From Planctomycetia bacterium (GTDB lineage Bacteria; Planctomycetota; Phycisphaerae; Phycisphaerales; SM1A02), in NCBI GenBank assembly GCA_005787685.1, contig SYAC01000011.1, positions 1-59,398 of the forward strand: DNA of 59,398 nt, in the 5' to 3' direction. Under the pieces are notes generated by a model that ran no database searches, was not told where the DNA came from, and saw nothing but the letters and a program-made list of their open reading frames with translations. This document shows positions 1 through 8,194 of this stretch, piece after piece. How positions within the stretch are numbered: position 1 is the first letter of the stretch; the number at the start of each line of letters is the position of its first letter. The translations under genes were made by a program, and so were the position numbers.

Positions 1-756
1 AATTTCGTCTAGGAACAGCGTGCCCTTGTCGGCGTATTCAAACACGCCCTCACGGTCGCGGTCGGCGCCGGTGAAAGCGCCGCGCACATGGCCGAACAAC
101 TGGTCCTCCAAAAGTGTTTCGCTTTGACCCGCCGCGTTGAAGGTTGCAAAGCGACGGTCCTTGCGTTTGGAATGTTTATGAATGGCGCTGGCGACAAGCT
201 CTTTGCCAGTTCCACTTTCACCCGTGATCAACACCGCAATATTGCTGGGGGCAATTTGCCGAATGGTGGCAATGACTTGGCGGATGGCGGCGGACTCGCC
301 AATGATTCCCTCAAACCCGTAGGCGGCATCGACTTGACCGCGCAAACTTGAATTTTGGTGGCGCAGCAACACCGTCTCGGCGGCGCGCTGCACAATATTG
401 CGAAAAACAATCACATCCAAAGGCTTTTCAATGAAGTCATAGGCACCCCCCTGCAACGCAGCCTTGGCGGTGGGAACATCGCCATGAGCCGTGACCAAAA
501 TTGTTTCGGCATCGGGCTGATGGAGCTTGGCCAATTTCAACACATCCAACCCACTGGTCGGGGTATCCATGACAAGGTCCGTGACAATGACATCGAAATT
601 GCCATTGCGCAGCTCATTTTCCGCTTGCTCCACATTGTGGACCGTGGTGCAAATATGGCCGGGGCGCTTCAAGGCGTCCGCCATGGTTTGGGCGTGCTCA
701 ACCTCGTCGTCGATCAGTAAAACTTGAGCCCGCACTGGGTCAGCCGATTCCGTCAT
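1..756 (-). CDS. NtrC-family sigma-54-dependent response regulator (partial, C-terminus outside window)
   Basis: A transcriptional activator of sigma-54 promoters, controlled by phosphorylation. The 252 visible residues start at ATG 756-754 and run off the window edge. Residues 1-125 are a receiver domain with the acidic pair D16/D17, phospho-acceptor D60, T89 and K111. An AAA+ domain follows, with Walker A GESGTGKE (179-186), the sigma-54 contact loop GAFTGA (226-231) and Walker B LFLDEI (247-252). The rest of the AAA+ domain and any Fis-type DNA-binding domain lie outside. It is divergent from murC, with about 100 bp between starts. The sigma-54 gene itself is present at 36183-37715. The domain assignment is firm; the signal, the partner kinase and the target genes cannot be read here. 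Confidence 0.95.
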   Translation of the reverse strand, partial: MTESADPVRAQVLLIDDEVEHAQTMADALKRPGHICTTVHNVEQAENELRNGNFDVIVTDLVMDTPTSGLDVLKLAKLHQPDAETILVTAHGDVPTAKAALQGGAYDFIEKPLDVIVFRNIVQRAAETVLLRHQNSSLRGQVDAAYGFEGIIGESAAIRQVIATIRQIAPSNIAVLITGESGTGKELVASAIHKHSKRKDRRFATFNAAGQSETLLEDQLFGHVRGAFTGADRDREGVFEYADKGTLFLDEI

Positions 757-855
757 GCGCCGATTGTACGGACAATGCGCCGGGAGGCGGCGGCGCAACA
801 CAAGAAAAACAATAGGTTTTCACCCCGCATGCCCCGCTCTGCCGATGGTGAGAAC

Positions 856-2364
856 ATGGCGCACAGTACACAATGGATGGACGAAATATCGACCAAAGTT
901 CCTACGATGGTGGATGTGAAGAACGATTCATTGAGCGAGTGGTTTGCAAATGAGCGCGGCCTGCAAGGGCGGCAAATCTGGTTGATTGGCGCCGGCGGAA
1001 CTGGCGTCAGCGGCTTGGCGCGCTTGCTCCAAAAGCGTGGGGCTTTGGTGAGCGGCGGCGATAGCGAGTCCAGCCCCGCCGTGAAAGCGTTGCAGGCGGA
1101 GGGCTTTGCGATATCCGTTGACCCGGCCACGCAGATTCCCGCAGAGTGTGAACTTGTCATCGCCACAGCCGCCGCCACAAAGGATCATCCTCAACTGGTC
1201 GCGGCGGCGAAGAAAAATATTCCAGTGCGCAGTTACGCTCAGGCGCTTGGGTTGTTGCAGTTGGCGCGAACTGCCGTATGCGTCGCAGGAACCCATGGCA
1301 AGAGCACGACCACTTGCATGCTCACCTGGTGCTTGTTGCGCGCCGGGTTGGATGCAGGGTTCATCGCCGGGGCAACCTGCAGTGCATTGGGCGGCAGCGC
1401 GCGCGCGGGCGCCGCGACTGTATCCAAGGGCGCTTTCGTAAACGCGCCCGGCTTTCTGGTGAGCGAATCCTGCGAGTTTGACCGCTCATTTCACCAACTG
1501 CATCCCACCACGGCCATCATTAACAATGTGGAGAGCGACCACTTGGATTGCTACAAATCGCTTGATGAAATTATTGAATCATTCCATGTGTTCGCGCTGC
1601 GTCTACCCGCCGCTGTGGACCGTGGGTACTTGTTGATCGCGCATGATGGAGCGCACAAAGAGCGCGTTACGCGTGGCGCGCGCGCTGAAATTGAAACTTT
1701 TGGCTGGCACCCCGGCGCCAATTATGTTGTGGAGATGGCGGTCAATGGGTTGGCGCGGGTGCACTACAACCACAAGGAAATTTTGCGCTGGCAACCACGC
1801 GTATTCGGAGCGCACAATGTGCTCAACGGAGCGGGCGCTGGAATTATGGCGCTGAAGCTTGGCGCCGATCGCGCGAGCGTGCAAGAAGCGTTGACCTCGT
1901 TCGCCGGAGTTGATCGCCGCCTTGAGTTTGTGGGGCAACGGGAAATGGGCGCGCAAAGCGTGCGCGTATACGACGACTATGGGCATCATCCAACCGAGGT
2001 GCGCGTAACATTGGAGGCCTTGAAAAATGCCACACATCCGCGGCGTTTGATCTGTGTATTCCAGCCGCATCAGCACAGTCGAACCCGCCTGCTGCTGGAG
2101 GATTTTGGAGCCTGCTTTGGCGCCGCGGACCATGTGCTTCTCACCGACATTCACTTTGTGCGCGACCCGCAAAGCGAGCGCGCGCTGGTGTCAAGTCAAG
2201 ATGTTGCCGATCGAATTCGCAAACACGGCGGAACAGTGGAATGCGTGGGAAGCATAGAAGCGAGCGCGGCACGACTGTCTGAAATTGTTCAAGGCGGCGA
2301 TGTTGTGGTGACCATGGGCGCCGGTCCGATCTACCGTGCCGCGAATATCTTTCTGGGCAAGTGA
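856..2364 (+). CDS. murC: UDP-N-acetylmuramate--L-alanine ligase MurC
   Basis: A cytoplasmic ATP-dependent ligase that adds L-Ala to UDP-MurNAc, the first step of peptide-stem synthesis. The protein shows an N-terminal GAGGTGVSGLA nucleotide-binding turn, the Mur ligase P-loop GTHGKSTT, the central ESCEFDRSF segment, and the C-terminal DDYGHHPTEV and FQPHQHSRT motifs typical of MurC. The open frame extends upstream to 724, but that part would run into the divergent regulator. I place the start at ATG 856 because a GGTGAG stretch lies just before it; 829, 877 and 907 are alternatives. The product would be 502 aa, near the usual size. It overlaps murB by 4 bp (GTGA), so the two are probably translationally coupled in the order seen in dcw clusters. 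Confidence 0.95.
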   Translation: MAHSTQWMDEISTKVPTMVDVKNDSLSEWFANERGLQGRQIWLIGAGGTGVSGLARLLQKRGALVSGGDSESSPAVKALQAEGFAISVDPATQIPAECELVIATAAATKDHPQLVAAAKKNIPVRSYAQALGLLQLARTAVCVAGTHGKSTTTCMLTWCLLRAGLDAGFIAGATCSALGGSARAGAATVSKGAFVNAPGFLVSESCEFDRSFHQLHPTTAIINNVESDHLDCYKSLDEIIESFHVFALRLPAAVDRGYLLIAHDGAHKERVTRGARAEIETFGWHPGANYVVEMAVNGLARVHYNHKEILRWQPRVFGAHNVLNGAGAGIMALKLGADRASVQEALTSFAGVDRRLEFVGQREMGAQSVRVYDDYGHHPTEVRVTLEALKNATHPRRLICVFQPHQHSRTRLLLEDFGACFGAADHVLLTDIHFVRDPQSERALVSSQDVADRIRKHGGTVECVGSIEASAARLSEIVQGGDVVVTMGAGPIYRAANIFLGK

Positions 2365-3323
2365 TAGACATGAATGCCTCCATTTCAACAACGCTGGCCC
2401 AAGGATTAGACGCCATCATTGAAATGGACGCGCCCTTGGCCGGGCACACTTGGTTTGGGGTTGGTGGAAACGCGGACATGCTTGCGCGGCCAAGAACCCA
2501 AGAGGCGTTGCAGGAATTGCTGCGGCGTTGCCACAATGCAAATCTGAAAGTTCGGGTGCTGGGTTCGGGCGCGAATTTGTTGGTGCTGGATGAGGGCGTG
2601 GATGGAGTGGTGCTGAAGTTGGATCAACCGGCATTCACGCAATGGACATTCAACGCGGATGGCAAGGCCAACACAGTTCTTGCGCCCGCGGGCGTGGATG
2701 TTCTGAAACTTTTGAATGCCTGCGTGCGTCAGGGCCTGGATGGACTGTGCCAAATGGCTGGAATTCCCGCAAGCATGGGCGGCGCGACGCGCATGAACGC
2801 GGGCGGAAAGTATGGTTGCATTGGCGACGCCATCCACTCGGTGGCCACCATGAATCACCGGGGCGAGATTCAAGTTCACCCCCACAACGCCATTCAATTT
2901 TCATATCGACATTCCGGATTACCGCAAGATTTAATTCTGTGGACGCTGCTGCAATTGACACCAGGCGACCCCGCCGCTCTGCGAAAAAAAATGCTGGAGA
3001 TTTATCAATTCAAAAAAGACTCGCAACCCTTGGCGCAACAATCCGCGGGCTGCCTCTTTCGAAATCCAATCGCGCCCGATGGCACCCGAACCAGCGCGGG
3101 TCGTTTAATTGACCTTGCGGGAATGAAAGGCTTCAGCCATGGCGGCGCGTTTGTGAGCGCCGAGCACGCCAACTTTGTATGCGCCCACAAAGACGGCCGC
3201 GCCAATGATGTGCTTGAACTGGCGCGCGTGATTCAAGAGCGAGTGTTCACATGCCACGGCGTGAGCATTGAAATGGAAGTGGCCGTGTGGGGGCGCTCCT
3301 ATGAGCCCAAGGAGAAAAAGTGA
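2361..3323 (+). CDS. murB: UDP-N-acetylenolpyruvoylglucosamine reductase MurB
   Basis: A flavoprotein that reduces UDP-GlcNAc-enolpyruvate to UDP-MurNAc with NADPH. The 320-aa protein has the FAD-binding N-terminal half (GSGANLLVLDEG, about 68-79; GIPASMGGATRMNAGG, 134-149), the active-site FSYRHSGL (180-187) and the C-terminal EMEVAVWG. The segment that normally reads AGS, with the catalytic Ser that protonates the enol intermediate, reads SAGC here, with C231 at that position (codon 3051-3053). The start is GTG 2361, overlapping murC; ATG 2370 is possible. The protein ends at a TGATG junction with ddl. The family call is firm. The Ser-to-Cys change is seen directly, and its effect on the enzyme is inference. 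Confidence 0.95.
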   Translation: MIDMNASISTTLAQGLDAIIEMDAPLAGHTWFGVGGNADMLARPRTQEALQELLRRCHNANLKVRVLGSGANLLVLDEGVDGVVLKLDQPAFTQWTFNADGKANTVLAPAGVDVLKLLNACVRQGLDGLCQMAGIPASMGGATRMNAGGKYGCIGDAIHSVATMNHRGEIQVHPHNAIQFSYRHSGLPQDLILWTLLQLTPGDPAALRKKMLEIYQFKKDSQPLAQQSAGCLFRNPIAPDGTRTSAGRLIDLAGMKGFSHGGAFVSAEHANFVCAHKDGRANDVLELARVIQERVFTCHGVSIEMEVAVWGRSYEPKEKK

Positions 3324-4231
3324 TGCGGGTGCTTGTGCTCAAAGGCGGTCCTGACGCGGAGCGAGAAGTCAGTATAAAAAGCGGCGCGCAAGTGGCCGCG
3401 GCGCTGGCGCGTGCCAATGTCCACGTGGAAGAAATCATTATTGATCGGCTCACTCTTGCTGAACTACGCGCGCTTGCAGGCGACGTGATCTTTCCGGTTC
3501 TCCATGGCCCATGGGGCGAAGGTGGACCATTGCAGGACATTCTGGAGCAAGATGGGCGCCCCTATGTTGGGTGCGGTCCCGCCGCCGCGCGCTTGGCCAT
3601 GGACAAAACCGCGAGCAAGCATGTGGTTGCCCGCGCCGGTGTTCCCACCCCCGCATCATGCCAATTGAGCAAGGGACATGACATGACCATTCAACCTCCG
3701 CTGGTCATCAAACCATCCAACGATGGCTCGAGCGTTGATTTGCGCATTTGCCGCACGCCTGAAGAAGTTGTCACTGCGCGTCAACACCTTGAAGCAAAGC
3801 GTCAACAATTACTGGCCGAGGAATTCATACAAGGCCGCGAATTCACCGTCGGCATTCTGCATGGAAATGTTCTTCCTTTGATCGAAATAAAACCCAAGGG
3901 CGGCGTCTACGACTACGAGGCGAAATATTTGCGCGACGATACGCAATACATTTTGAATCCGGATATTGACGCCAAACTGAAAGACGCCATGAATCGATAC
4001 TCGCTGATGTGTTGGCGTGAATTGGGCTTGCGCGATGTGGCGCGGGTTGATTTCATGGCCGACACGCGCGGACCTTGGTTCTTGGAGGTCAACACCATGC
4101 CCGGCTTCACCGACCATTCCTTGGTACCAAAAGCCGCAAATCATGCAGGAATATCAATGGAAATGTTAGTGGTTGACCTTGCCAAAGCCGCCCTGCTACG
4201 CGCCGCAAATGCGCCCGTAAAGTCCGTTTGA
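3323..4231 (+). CDS. ddl: D-alanine--D-alanine ligase
   Basis: An ATP-grasp enzyme that makes the D-Ala-D-Ala dipeptide for peptidoglycan. Visible motifs are the N-terminal GGPDAEREVSIKSG loop (usually GG.S.E), HGPWGEGG near residue 58, the ATP-grasp segments VIKPSNDGSSVD and EEFIQGREFTVGIL, and the metal-binding end RVDFMAD...FLEVNTMPGFT. I use ATG 3323, which overlaps the murB stop as TGATG and has GGAG at 3311-3314 as ribosome-binding site. A GTG at 3320 would add one residue. The length of 302 aa is normal for the family. It is the third gene of a murC-murB-ddl unit. A 7-bp inverted repeat follows at 4256-4274, before the FtsQ-like gene. Confidence 0.95.
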   Translation: MRVLVLKGGPDAEREVSIKSGAQVAAALARANVHVEEIIIDRLTLAELRALAGDVIFPVLHGPWGEGGPLQDILEQDGRPYVGCGPAAARLAMDKTASKHVVARAGVPTPASCQLSKGHDMTIQPPLVIKPSNDGSSVDLRICRTPEEVVTARQHLEAKRQQLLAEEFIQGREFTVGILHGNVLPLIEIKPKGGVYDYEAKYLRDDTQYILNPDIDAKLKDAMNRYSLMCWRELGLRDVARVDFMADTRGPWFLEVNTMPGFTDHSLVPKAANHAGISMEMLVVDLAKAALLRAANAPVKSV

Positions 4232-4255
4232 GCGTGGCTCACCTGGCCAATCGAA

Positions 4256-4274
4256 GCGTCCATATGGTGGACGC
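4256..4274 (+). other. small inverted repeat between ddl and the FtsQ-like gene
   Basis: The sequence GCGTCCA-TATGG-TGGACGC forms a perfect 7-bp stem with a 5-nt loop. No T-run follows, so it is not a classical intrinsic terminator. It could be a processing or attenuation hairpin, or chance. Confidence 0.3.
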
Positions 4275-4331
4275 AAATTCATCGCCATGATTTCTTTACT
4301 TTCAAGGCGACTCTGACCGATTGAAAGTCTA

Positions 4332-5210
4332 ATGGCCTCTCGCAAACGATCGTCACCCAAGCGAACCTCTGGCGCTTCTGGGTTTCTATGTTCATTCAAT
4401 CTGGGCTGGTTGAAATCCAAACCCATGATCGTGGCAATCGGGTGGTCCGCGTCGTTCGCGCTCATGGCGTTGGCGTTGGGCATGGGCGTGCCTATTTTAA
4501 AGAGCGCGGCCGCCTCAAGAAAAAGTGACGCACCATTTCAAGTTATCTTTTCATCACGACCCGCATGGATGAGCGAATCGGATTTAACGCCGCTGGCCGA
4601 AGTGGTGGCCGAACGCTTGAATGGTTCGCCAATAGATCGCGACGGACTGACCGAGGCTAGTACCGCGCTCATGAACACTGGATGGTTTAGCGAAATAAGA
4701 CAAGTCAAACGCGTCGGTATGAGCGAGGTGTATGTGGATGGAGTTTGGACCACGCCCTTCGCCGTTGTGCGCGAGGAAGGCTACGACCACTTGATTGATG
4801 TCGATGGAAAGCTACTGCCCCGCTGCTATCGCGCCTCAACCGCTCCGAGCACCATGATTCGCATTGAAAACCCATCCTTTGCGCGGCCGGCAACCTTTGG
4901 CGCCGATTGGGCTGGCAAAGACATGCGCGCCGCCGTGGCGTTGGCTCGCCTGATTGATGATCACGCATGGCGCGGGCAAATTGCGTGCATTGATTTGAAA
5001 AATACCCAAGAAGACGGATGTCTGCGCATCAAGACCCATCGTGGTTGCACCATTAAATGGGGACGCAGTCCGGGAAATGAAAGCGCCGCCGAGGTGCCTG
5101 CGCGCCAGAAAATTGAATATCTGCAGTGGCTTTTCGATCACTATGGTCGCATCGACGCAGGATGCGACGACGAATTGAATTTACTTTCCGATTATGTTGG
5201 CATTCGCTGA
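4332..5210 (+). CDS. FtsQ/DivIB-like bitopic membrane protein
   Basis: A 292-aa protein with a basic cytoplasmic N-terminus (MASRKRSSPKR), one membrane span at about residues 33-57 and a soluble extracytoplasmic part. The region after the span has the layout of a POTRA-like module (a helix around ESDLTPLAEVVAERLNG, then ALMNTGWFSEIRQVKRV and a beta segment ending in REEGYDHLIDVDGKLLP), which resembles FtsQ. Its place directly after murC-murB-ddl is the classical ftsQ position, and that is the strongest support. Sequence identity to well-known FtsQ proteins is low by eye. No ftsA or ftsZ follows; the next genes are a membrane protein and greA. The role in division is inferred from topology and gene order. 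Confidence 0.65.
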   Translation: MASRKRSSPKRTSGASGFLCSFNLGWLKSKPMIVAIGWSASFALMALALGMGVPILKSAAASRKSDAPFQVIFSSRPAWMSESDLTPLAEVVAERLNGSPIDRDGLTEASTALMNTGWFSEIRQVKRVGMSEVYVDGVWTTPFAVVREEGYDHLIDVDGKLLPRCYRASTAPSTMIRIENPSFARPATFGADWAGKDMRAAVALARLIDDHAWRGQIACIDLKNTQEDGCLRIKTHRGCTIKWGRSPGNESAAEVPARQKIEYLQWLFDHYGRIDAGCDDELNLLSDYVGIR

Positions 5211-5271
5211 TGCACGCACGCGCGCCAAGCACTCCAACGCCAAACGGCGTGAATTGCACTAATCTTATGAC

Positions 5272-5943
5272 ATGATTCTGCCCCGCGGACTTGTTTTTCT
5301 AACCACCTGCTGGATCTTCGCCGCGTGGTTGATTTGTATCGGTGTTCGTCCACCTATTCAGCCATCAATTGCCAGCTACCTGCCTGGAGTTCGCATATTC
5401 ATAGCGATCATGGCAATGGGCTTGTGCGTGGGCTGGCCCATGCTTCGCCTGAGTGAGCGCCCAACACGCGCGCCCATTCGCCAAGTGCTGATTGATTTTG
5501 TCACCATCAGCGTATTGCTGCATGTGGTGCTGTGGCCCTTGCGTTTAGCCACCAATTGGTCCAACAGCCGCATGGGATTAATCGACCTCTTTCTGTTTGC
5601 ATGGGGCTACATGATTGCGGCCATCTTGGCTCTGACCATTGGAAGCCGCAGCGCGCTTGAACGCGTGGCCACCATGATATTGATCATCATGATTTCATTG
5701 CTTGGACCCATGGCGTATTTTGTGTCCATGCGCATGCATTGGCCTGAGCCGCCGCGGTGGATGGATGGACCCCTTCTTGGCGTGCTCCGGGAAACACTTG
5801 GGGGCGGTCTGCATCCTGAAGAAACCACATGGCGAGCCACCTTTGGCGTTTGCATTGCGGCCGTTGCCGCTTGGTTCGTGGTCTTGATTGTTGGATGGAT
5901 GGGCGCCCAAGCCCAGAAAAAACACTCGCCAAATCCGATCTAA
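5272..5943 (+). CDS. hypothetical multi-pass membrane protein
   Basis: A 223-aa, very hydrophobic protein with about six predicted membrane spans (roughly 5-22, 40-60, 76-96, 106-126, 130-150 and 187-214), judged by eye. Short polar loops contain SERPTRAPIR and LRLATNWSNSRMG. I do not recognise a family, and no catalytic motif stands out. It lies 61 bp after the FtsQ-like gene and 33 bp before greA on the same strand, so it may be co-transcribed with either. The hydrophobic profile and codon use like its neighbours support a real gene; the function is unknown. Confidence 0.7.
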   Translation: MILPRGLVFLTTCWIFAAWLICIGVRPPIQPSIASYLPGVRIFIAIMAMGLCVGWPMLRLSERPTRAPIRQVLIDFVTISVLLHVVLWPLRLATNWSNSRMGLIDLFLFAWGYMIAAILALTIGSRSALERVATMILIIMISLLGPMAYFVSMRMHWPEPPRWMDGPLLGVLRETLGGGLHPEETTWRATFGVCIAAVAAWFVVLIVGWMGAQAQKKHSPNPI

Positions 5944-5976
5944 GTTTGTATTCTCATTTTAGCCAAAGGCATCACC

Positions 5977-6444
5977 ATGGAAATGATCTCCAAAACCGAC
6001 AAAGAGCGGCTTGAAGCGCAACTTTTAGAATGCCTGAAATTTCGCCCAGTCATCGCTGGCCGAATTGCGGAGGCGCGCGCCCAGGGCGATCTGAAAGAGA
6101 ACGCCGACTACCACGCGGCGCGTGAGGATCAAGCCATGAACGAGGCCAAGGTGCGTGATCTTGAAAACAAATTATCGCATGTGCAAGTGGCGGGTGAAAT
6201 TGACGTTCCGCGGGACATGGTTTTCCTTGGTGCGGTGGTGGTGCTGCGCGATATCAAGAGTAATCGCGAGGAAAAGTACCGTCTGGTCGGGCAACTCTCG
6301 GATGATTCAAGCGATGATTACATTGAAGTCACCGGATCAAGTCCGATTGGCGTGGCGTTGATGAAGGCGCGTATTGGCGAGACGGTTCGTGTTGATTTGC
6401 CCAAGGGCGAGCGCCGATTCCTGATCGTGACCATTGAAGGCTAA
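5977..6444 (+). CDS. greA: transcription elongation factor GreA
   Basis: GreA binds stalled RNA polymerase through the secondary channel and stimulates cleavage of the backtracked transcript. The 155-aa protein has the N-terminal coiled-coil hairpin with the signature ARAQGDLKENADYHAARE, which carries the acidic tip residues (D and E) that act in the channel, and the C-terminal FKBP-like domain (VVLRD...SPIGVALMKARIGETVRVDLPKGERRFLIVTI). The length is standard. ATG 5977 is preceded by an AAAGG stretch at a plausible distance. The gene is followed after 8 bp by the cardiolipin synthase, so the two are probably in one transcript. Confidence 0.97.
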   Translation: MEMISKTDKERLEAQLLECLKFRPVIAGRIAEARAQGDLKENADYHAAREDQAMNEAKVRDLENKLSHVQVAGEIDVPRDMVFLGAVVVLRDIKSNREEKYRLVGQLSDDSSDDYIEVTGSSPIGVALMKARIGETVRVDLPKGERRFLIVTIEG

Positions 6445-6452
6445 GACCCGGC

Positions 6453-7898
6453 TTGCATGTAGCCATCGTCGATCCAATGCTTGTCGTTGGGGAGTTTGCC
6501 CTGCAAATTGGCATGGCTTGCGTGGTGCTGCTTCGAAAAGGCAATCGACCGCATGTGGCCATGGCGTGGATGGTGGTTGTGCTTGCGCTTCCCATTGTTG
6601 GATTGTTCGCCTATTTGCTCGTGGGTGAGACACGATTTGGCGCCTTTCGAATTCGTCGCCACGCGAAAATAATTTCCGAGGTGGATAACGACACCAATCA
6701 TGTGCATCATGATGCGCGCACCCGCCAATTTCAATTGGAGCCAGAGCAACATCAAATTGCCACCGTGGCGCAATTGGCAAGCCATTGTGTGCCGCTTGCA
6801 GGCAACAAGTTGTGGCTAAGCGGGGATTCGCAAGAAGTCATCAACCGCATGTGCCAAGACATTGATGGAGCGACATTGCATGCGCACTTGCTGACCTACA
6901 TTTTTTTGAATGACAAGGCTGGAAAACAGGTTGCGCAAGCGCTTTTGCGCGCGGTCAATCGCGGGGTGCAATGCCGGCTTCTGGTGGACGGCGTGGGCAG
7001 CAAAAAATTTCTCAAAAGCGACTTGCGCCAGACCCTTGAGCGAGGTGGCGTGCGTGTGTGCGAGGCACTGCGCGTGAACATGTTGCGTCTGATCTTCAGC
7101 AGGTTGGACATGCGCAACCACCGAAAAATTTTGGTAGTGGACGGCGCCATTGGTTGGACTGGCAGCCAGAACATTGCGGAGGCGGGCTTTGCGCCCAAGG
7201 CGAAGTACGCACCGTGGGTGGATTGCACGGTGCGCCTGGAGGGTCCGCTGGCCAAGGAATTACAAATGATCTTTATTGAAGATTGGTACATGGAATCGGA
7301 GGAGGATTTGGACGACTTGCTTCAAATTGAGCCCGCCTATCAAAGCGATGGAGTGGTTGCCCAATCATTCGCGACCGGTCCCAACTTTCAAAATGATGCG
7401 GTCACGCAGCTCATTCAGTCGGCGGTGCATATTTCCAAAGAGGAAATTGTGTTAACCACTCCCTACTTTGTTCCCGACTACGCAACAGTGTCAGCGTTGA
7501 CCGTGGCCGCGCGACGCGGAGTGCGCGTGCATTTGGTGGTGCCCGCGCGCAACGATAGCTTGTGGGTGGGCTTGGCAAGCCGAAGTTTGTTTCGCAACTT
7601 GCTTCAGTGCGGTGTGCGCATTCATGAATTTCAAAATGGATTGCTGCACGCCAAGACCATTGTGGTGGATCGCTCCACGGCCATTGTGACCAGCGCCAAT
7701 TTGGATCGGAGAAGTTTTGAGCTGAACTTTGAGGCTGGCATTATGGTGTACAACAACGATTTTGCTGGGCAATTGCGCTATTTACAAAGCAAATACATTG
7801 AGCAAAGCACGGAAATTCTTGAGCAACAATGGATGCGGCGCGGTTGGTCCACACGCCTCATTGACAACGCCGGCGGCTTGCTGAGCCCGTTGTTGTAA
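6453..7898 (+). CDS. cls: cardiolipin synthase (phospholipase D superfamily)
   Basis: A membrane enzyme that joins two phosphatidylglycerols into cardiolipin and glycerol. The 481-aa protein starts with two hydrophobic spans (about 8-26 and 34-55) and has two HKD motifs: NHRKILVVDGAIGWTGSQN (H223, K225, D230) and LLHAKTIVVDRSTAIVTSANLD (H399, K401, D406). The order span-span-HKD-HKD, the length and the C-terminal PLL ending all fit bacterial Cls rather than a soluble phospholipase. The start is TTG 6453; ATG 6477 is an alternative that would still keep both spans. It closes the plus-strand run, facing the iscX gene across a 30-bp gap. Confidence 0.95.
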   Translation: MHVAIVDPMLVVGEFALQIGMACVVLLRKGNRPHVAMAWMVVVLALPIVGLFAYLLVGETRFGAFRIRRHAKIISEVDNDTNHVHHDARTRQFQLEPEQHQIATVAQLASHCVPLAGNKLWLSGDSQEVINRMCQDIDGATLHAHLLTYIFLNDKAGKQVAQALLRAVNRGVQCRLLVDGVGSKKFLKSDLRQTLERGGVRVCEALRVNMLRLIFSRLDMRNHRKILVVDGAIGWTGSQNIAEAGFAPKAKYAPWVDCTVRLEGPLAKELQMIFIEDWYMESEEDLDDLLQIEPAYQSDGVVAQSFATGPNFQNDAVTQLIQSAVHISKEEIVLTTPYFVPDYATVSALTVAARRGVRVHLVVPARNDSLWVGLASRSLFRNLLQCGVRIHEFQNGLLHAKTIVVDRSTAIVTSANLDRRSFELNFEAGIMVYNNDFAGQLRYLQSKYIEQSTEILEQQWMRRGWSTRLIDNAGGLLSPLL

Positions 7899-7908
7899 AT
7901 GGTTTCAC

Positions 7909-7923
7909 GGGCGTAATGCGCCC
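7909..7923. other. short inverted repeat in the convergent cls/iscX gap
   Basis: GGGCG-TAATG-CGCCC forms a 5-bp G+C stem between two converging stop codons. There is no clear T-run on either side. It may act as a weak two-way terminator hairpin. Confidence 0.3.
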
Positions 7924-7928
7924 ATGCG

Positions 7929-8138
7929 TTAATTCAGCTCATCAATCCATGCTTGCTGAATAGCCTCTAGAATTTTTTCATTGCTCGGATGGCCAGGTTG
8001 CGCTTGGAAATTTGGCAGGGCTTGCACCAAGGATTTTAATTTTGGAAATGTGATCGTGAGCGGATTTGTTTCCGGGTGGGCTTGCGCCAACTCCTGCGCG
8101 ATCTCCAGGACATCAAGCCAATGGAACGTATGGTTCAT
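7929..8138 (-). CDS. iscX: IscX (YfhJ) iron-sulfur assembly accessory protein
   Basis: A small acidic protein of the Fe-S cluster assembly machinery, known in E. coli to bind the desulfurase IscS and iron. At 69 aa from ATG 8138 it is close to the E. coli length of 66. Its features match that family: an N-terminal W-x-D element (HWLDVLEIAQELAQAHP), a middle FPKLKSLVQALPNF, and the strongly conserved end SNEKILEAIQQAWIDELN. A GTG at 8150 would add four residues, but an AGG-rich stretch sits better before 8138. It follows the isc-type ferredoxin by 56 bp, as iscX follows fdx in E. coli. The iscS, iscU and hscA genes are not in this window. Confidence 0.9.
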   Translation of the reverse strand: MNHTFHWLDVLEIAQELAQAHPETNPLTITFPKLKSLVQALPNFQAQPGHPSNEKILEAIQQAWIDELN

Positions 8139-8194
8139 GACCAAATTCACCTCATGTGGTAGTTCTTAAAAGCTGGCAAATCCATGCAGACTTG

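Noticed and set aside
724-855. 44-residue N-terminal extension of MurC
   Set aside because: It overlaps the 5' end of the divergent response regulator and is not MurC-like; a ribosome-binding site supports ATG 856.
1603-2172. 189-aa ORF antisense to murC
   Set aside because: Lies wholly within murC, has no family features, and murC's motifs are continuous through it. It is a shadow of codon bias on the other strand.
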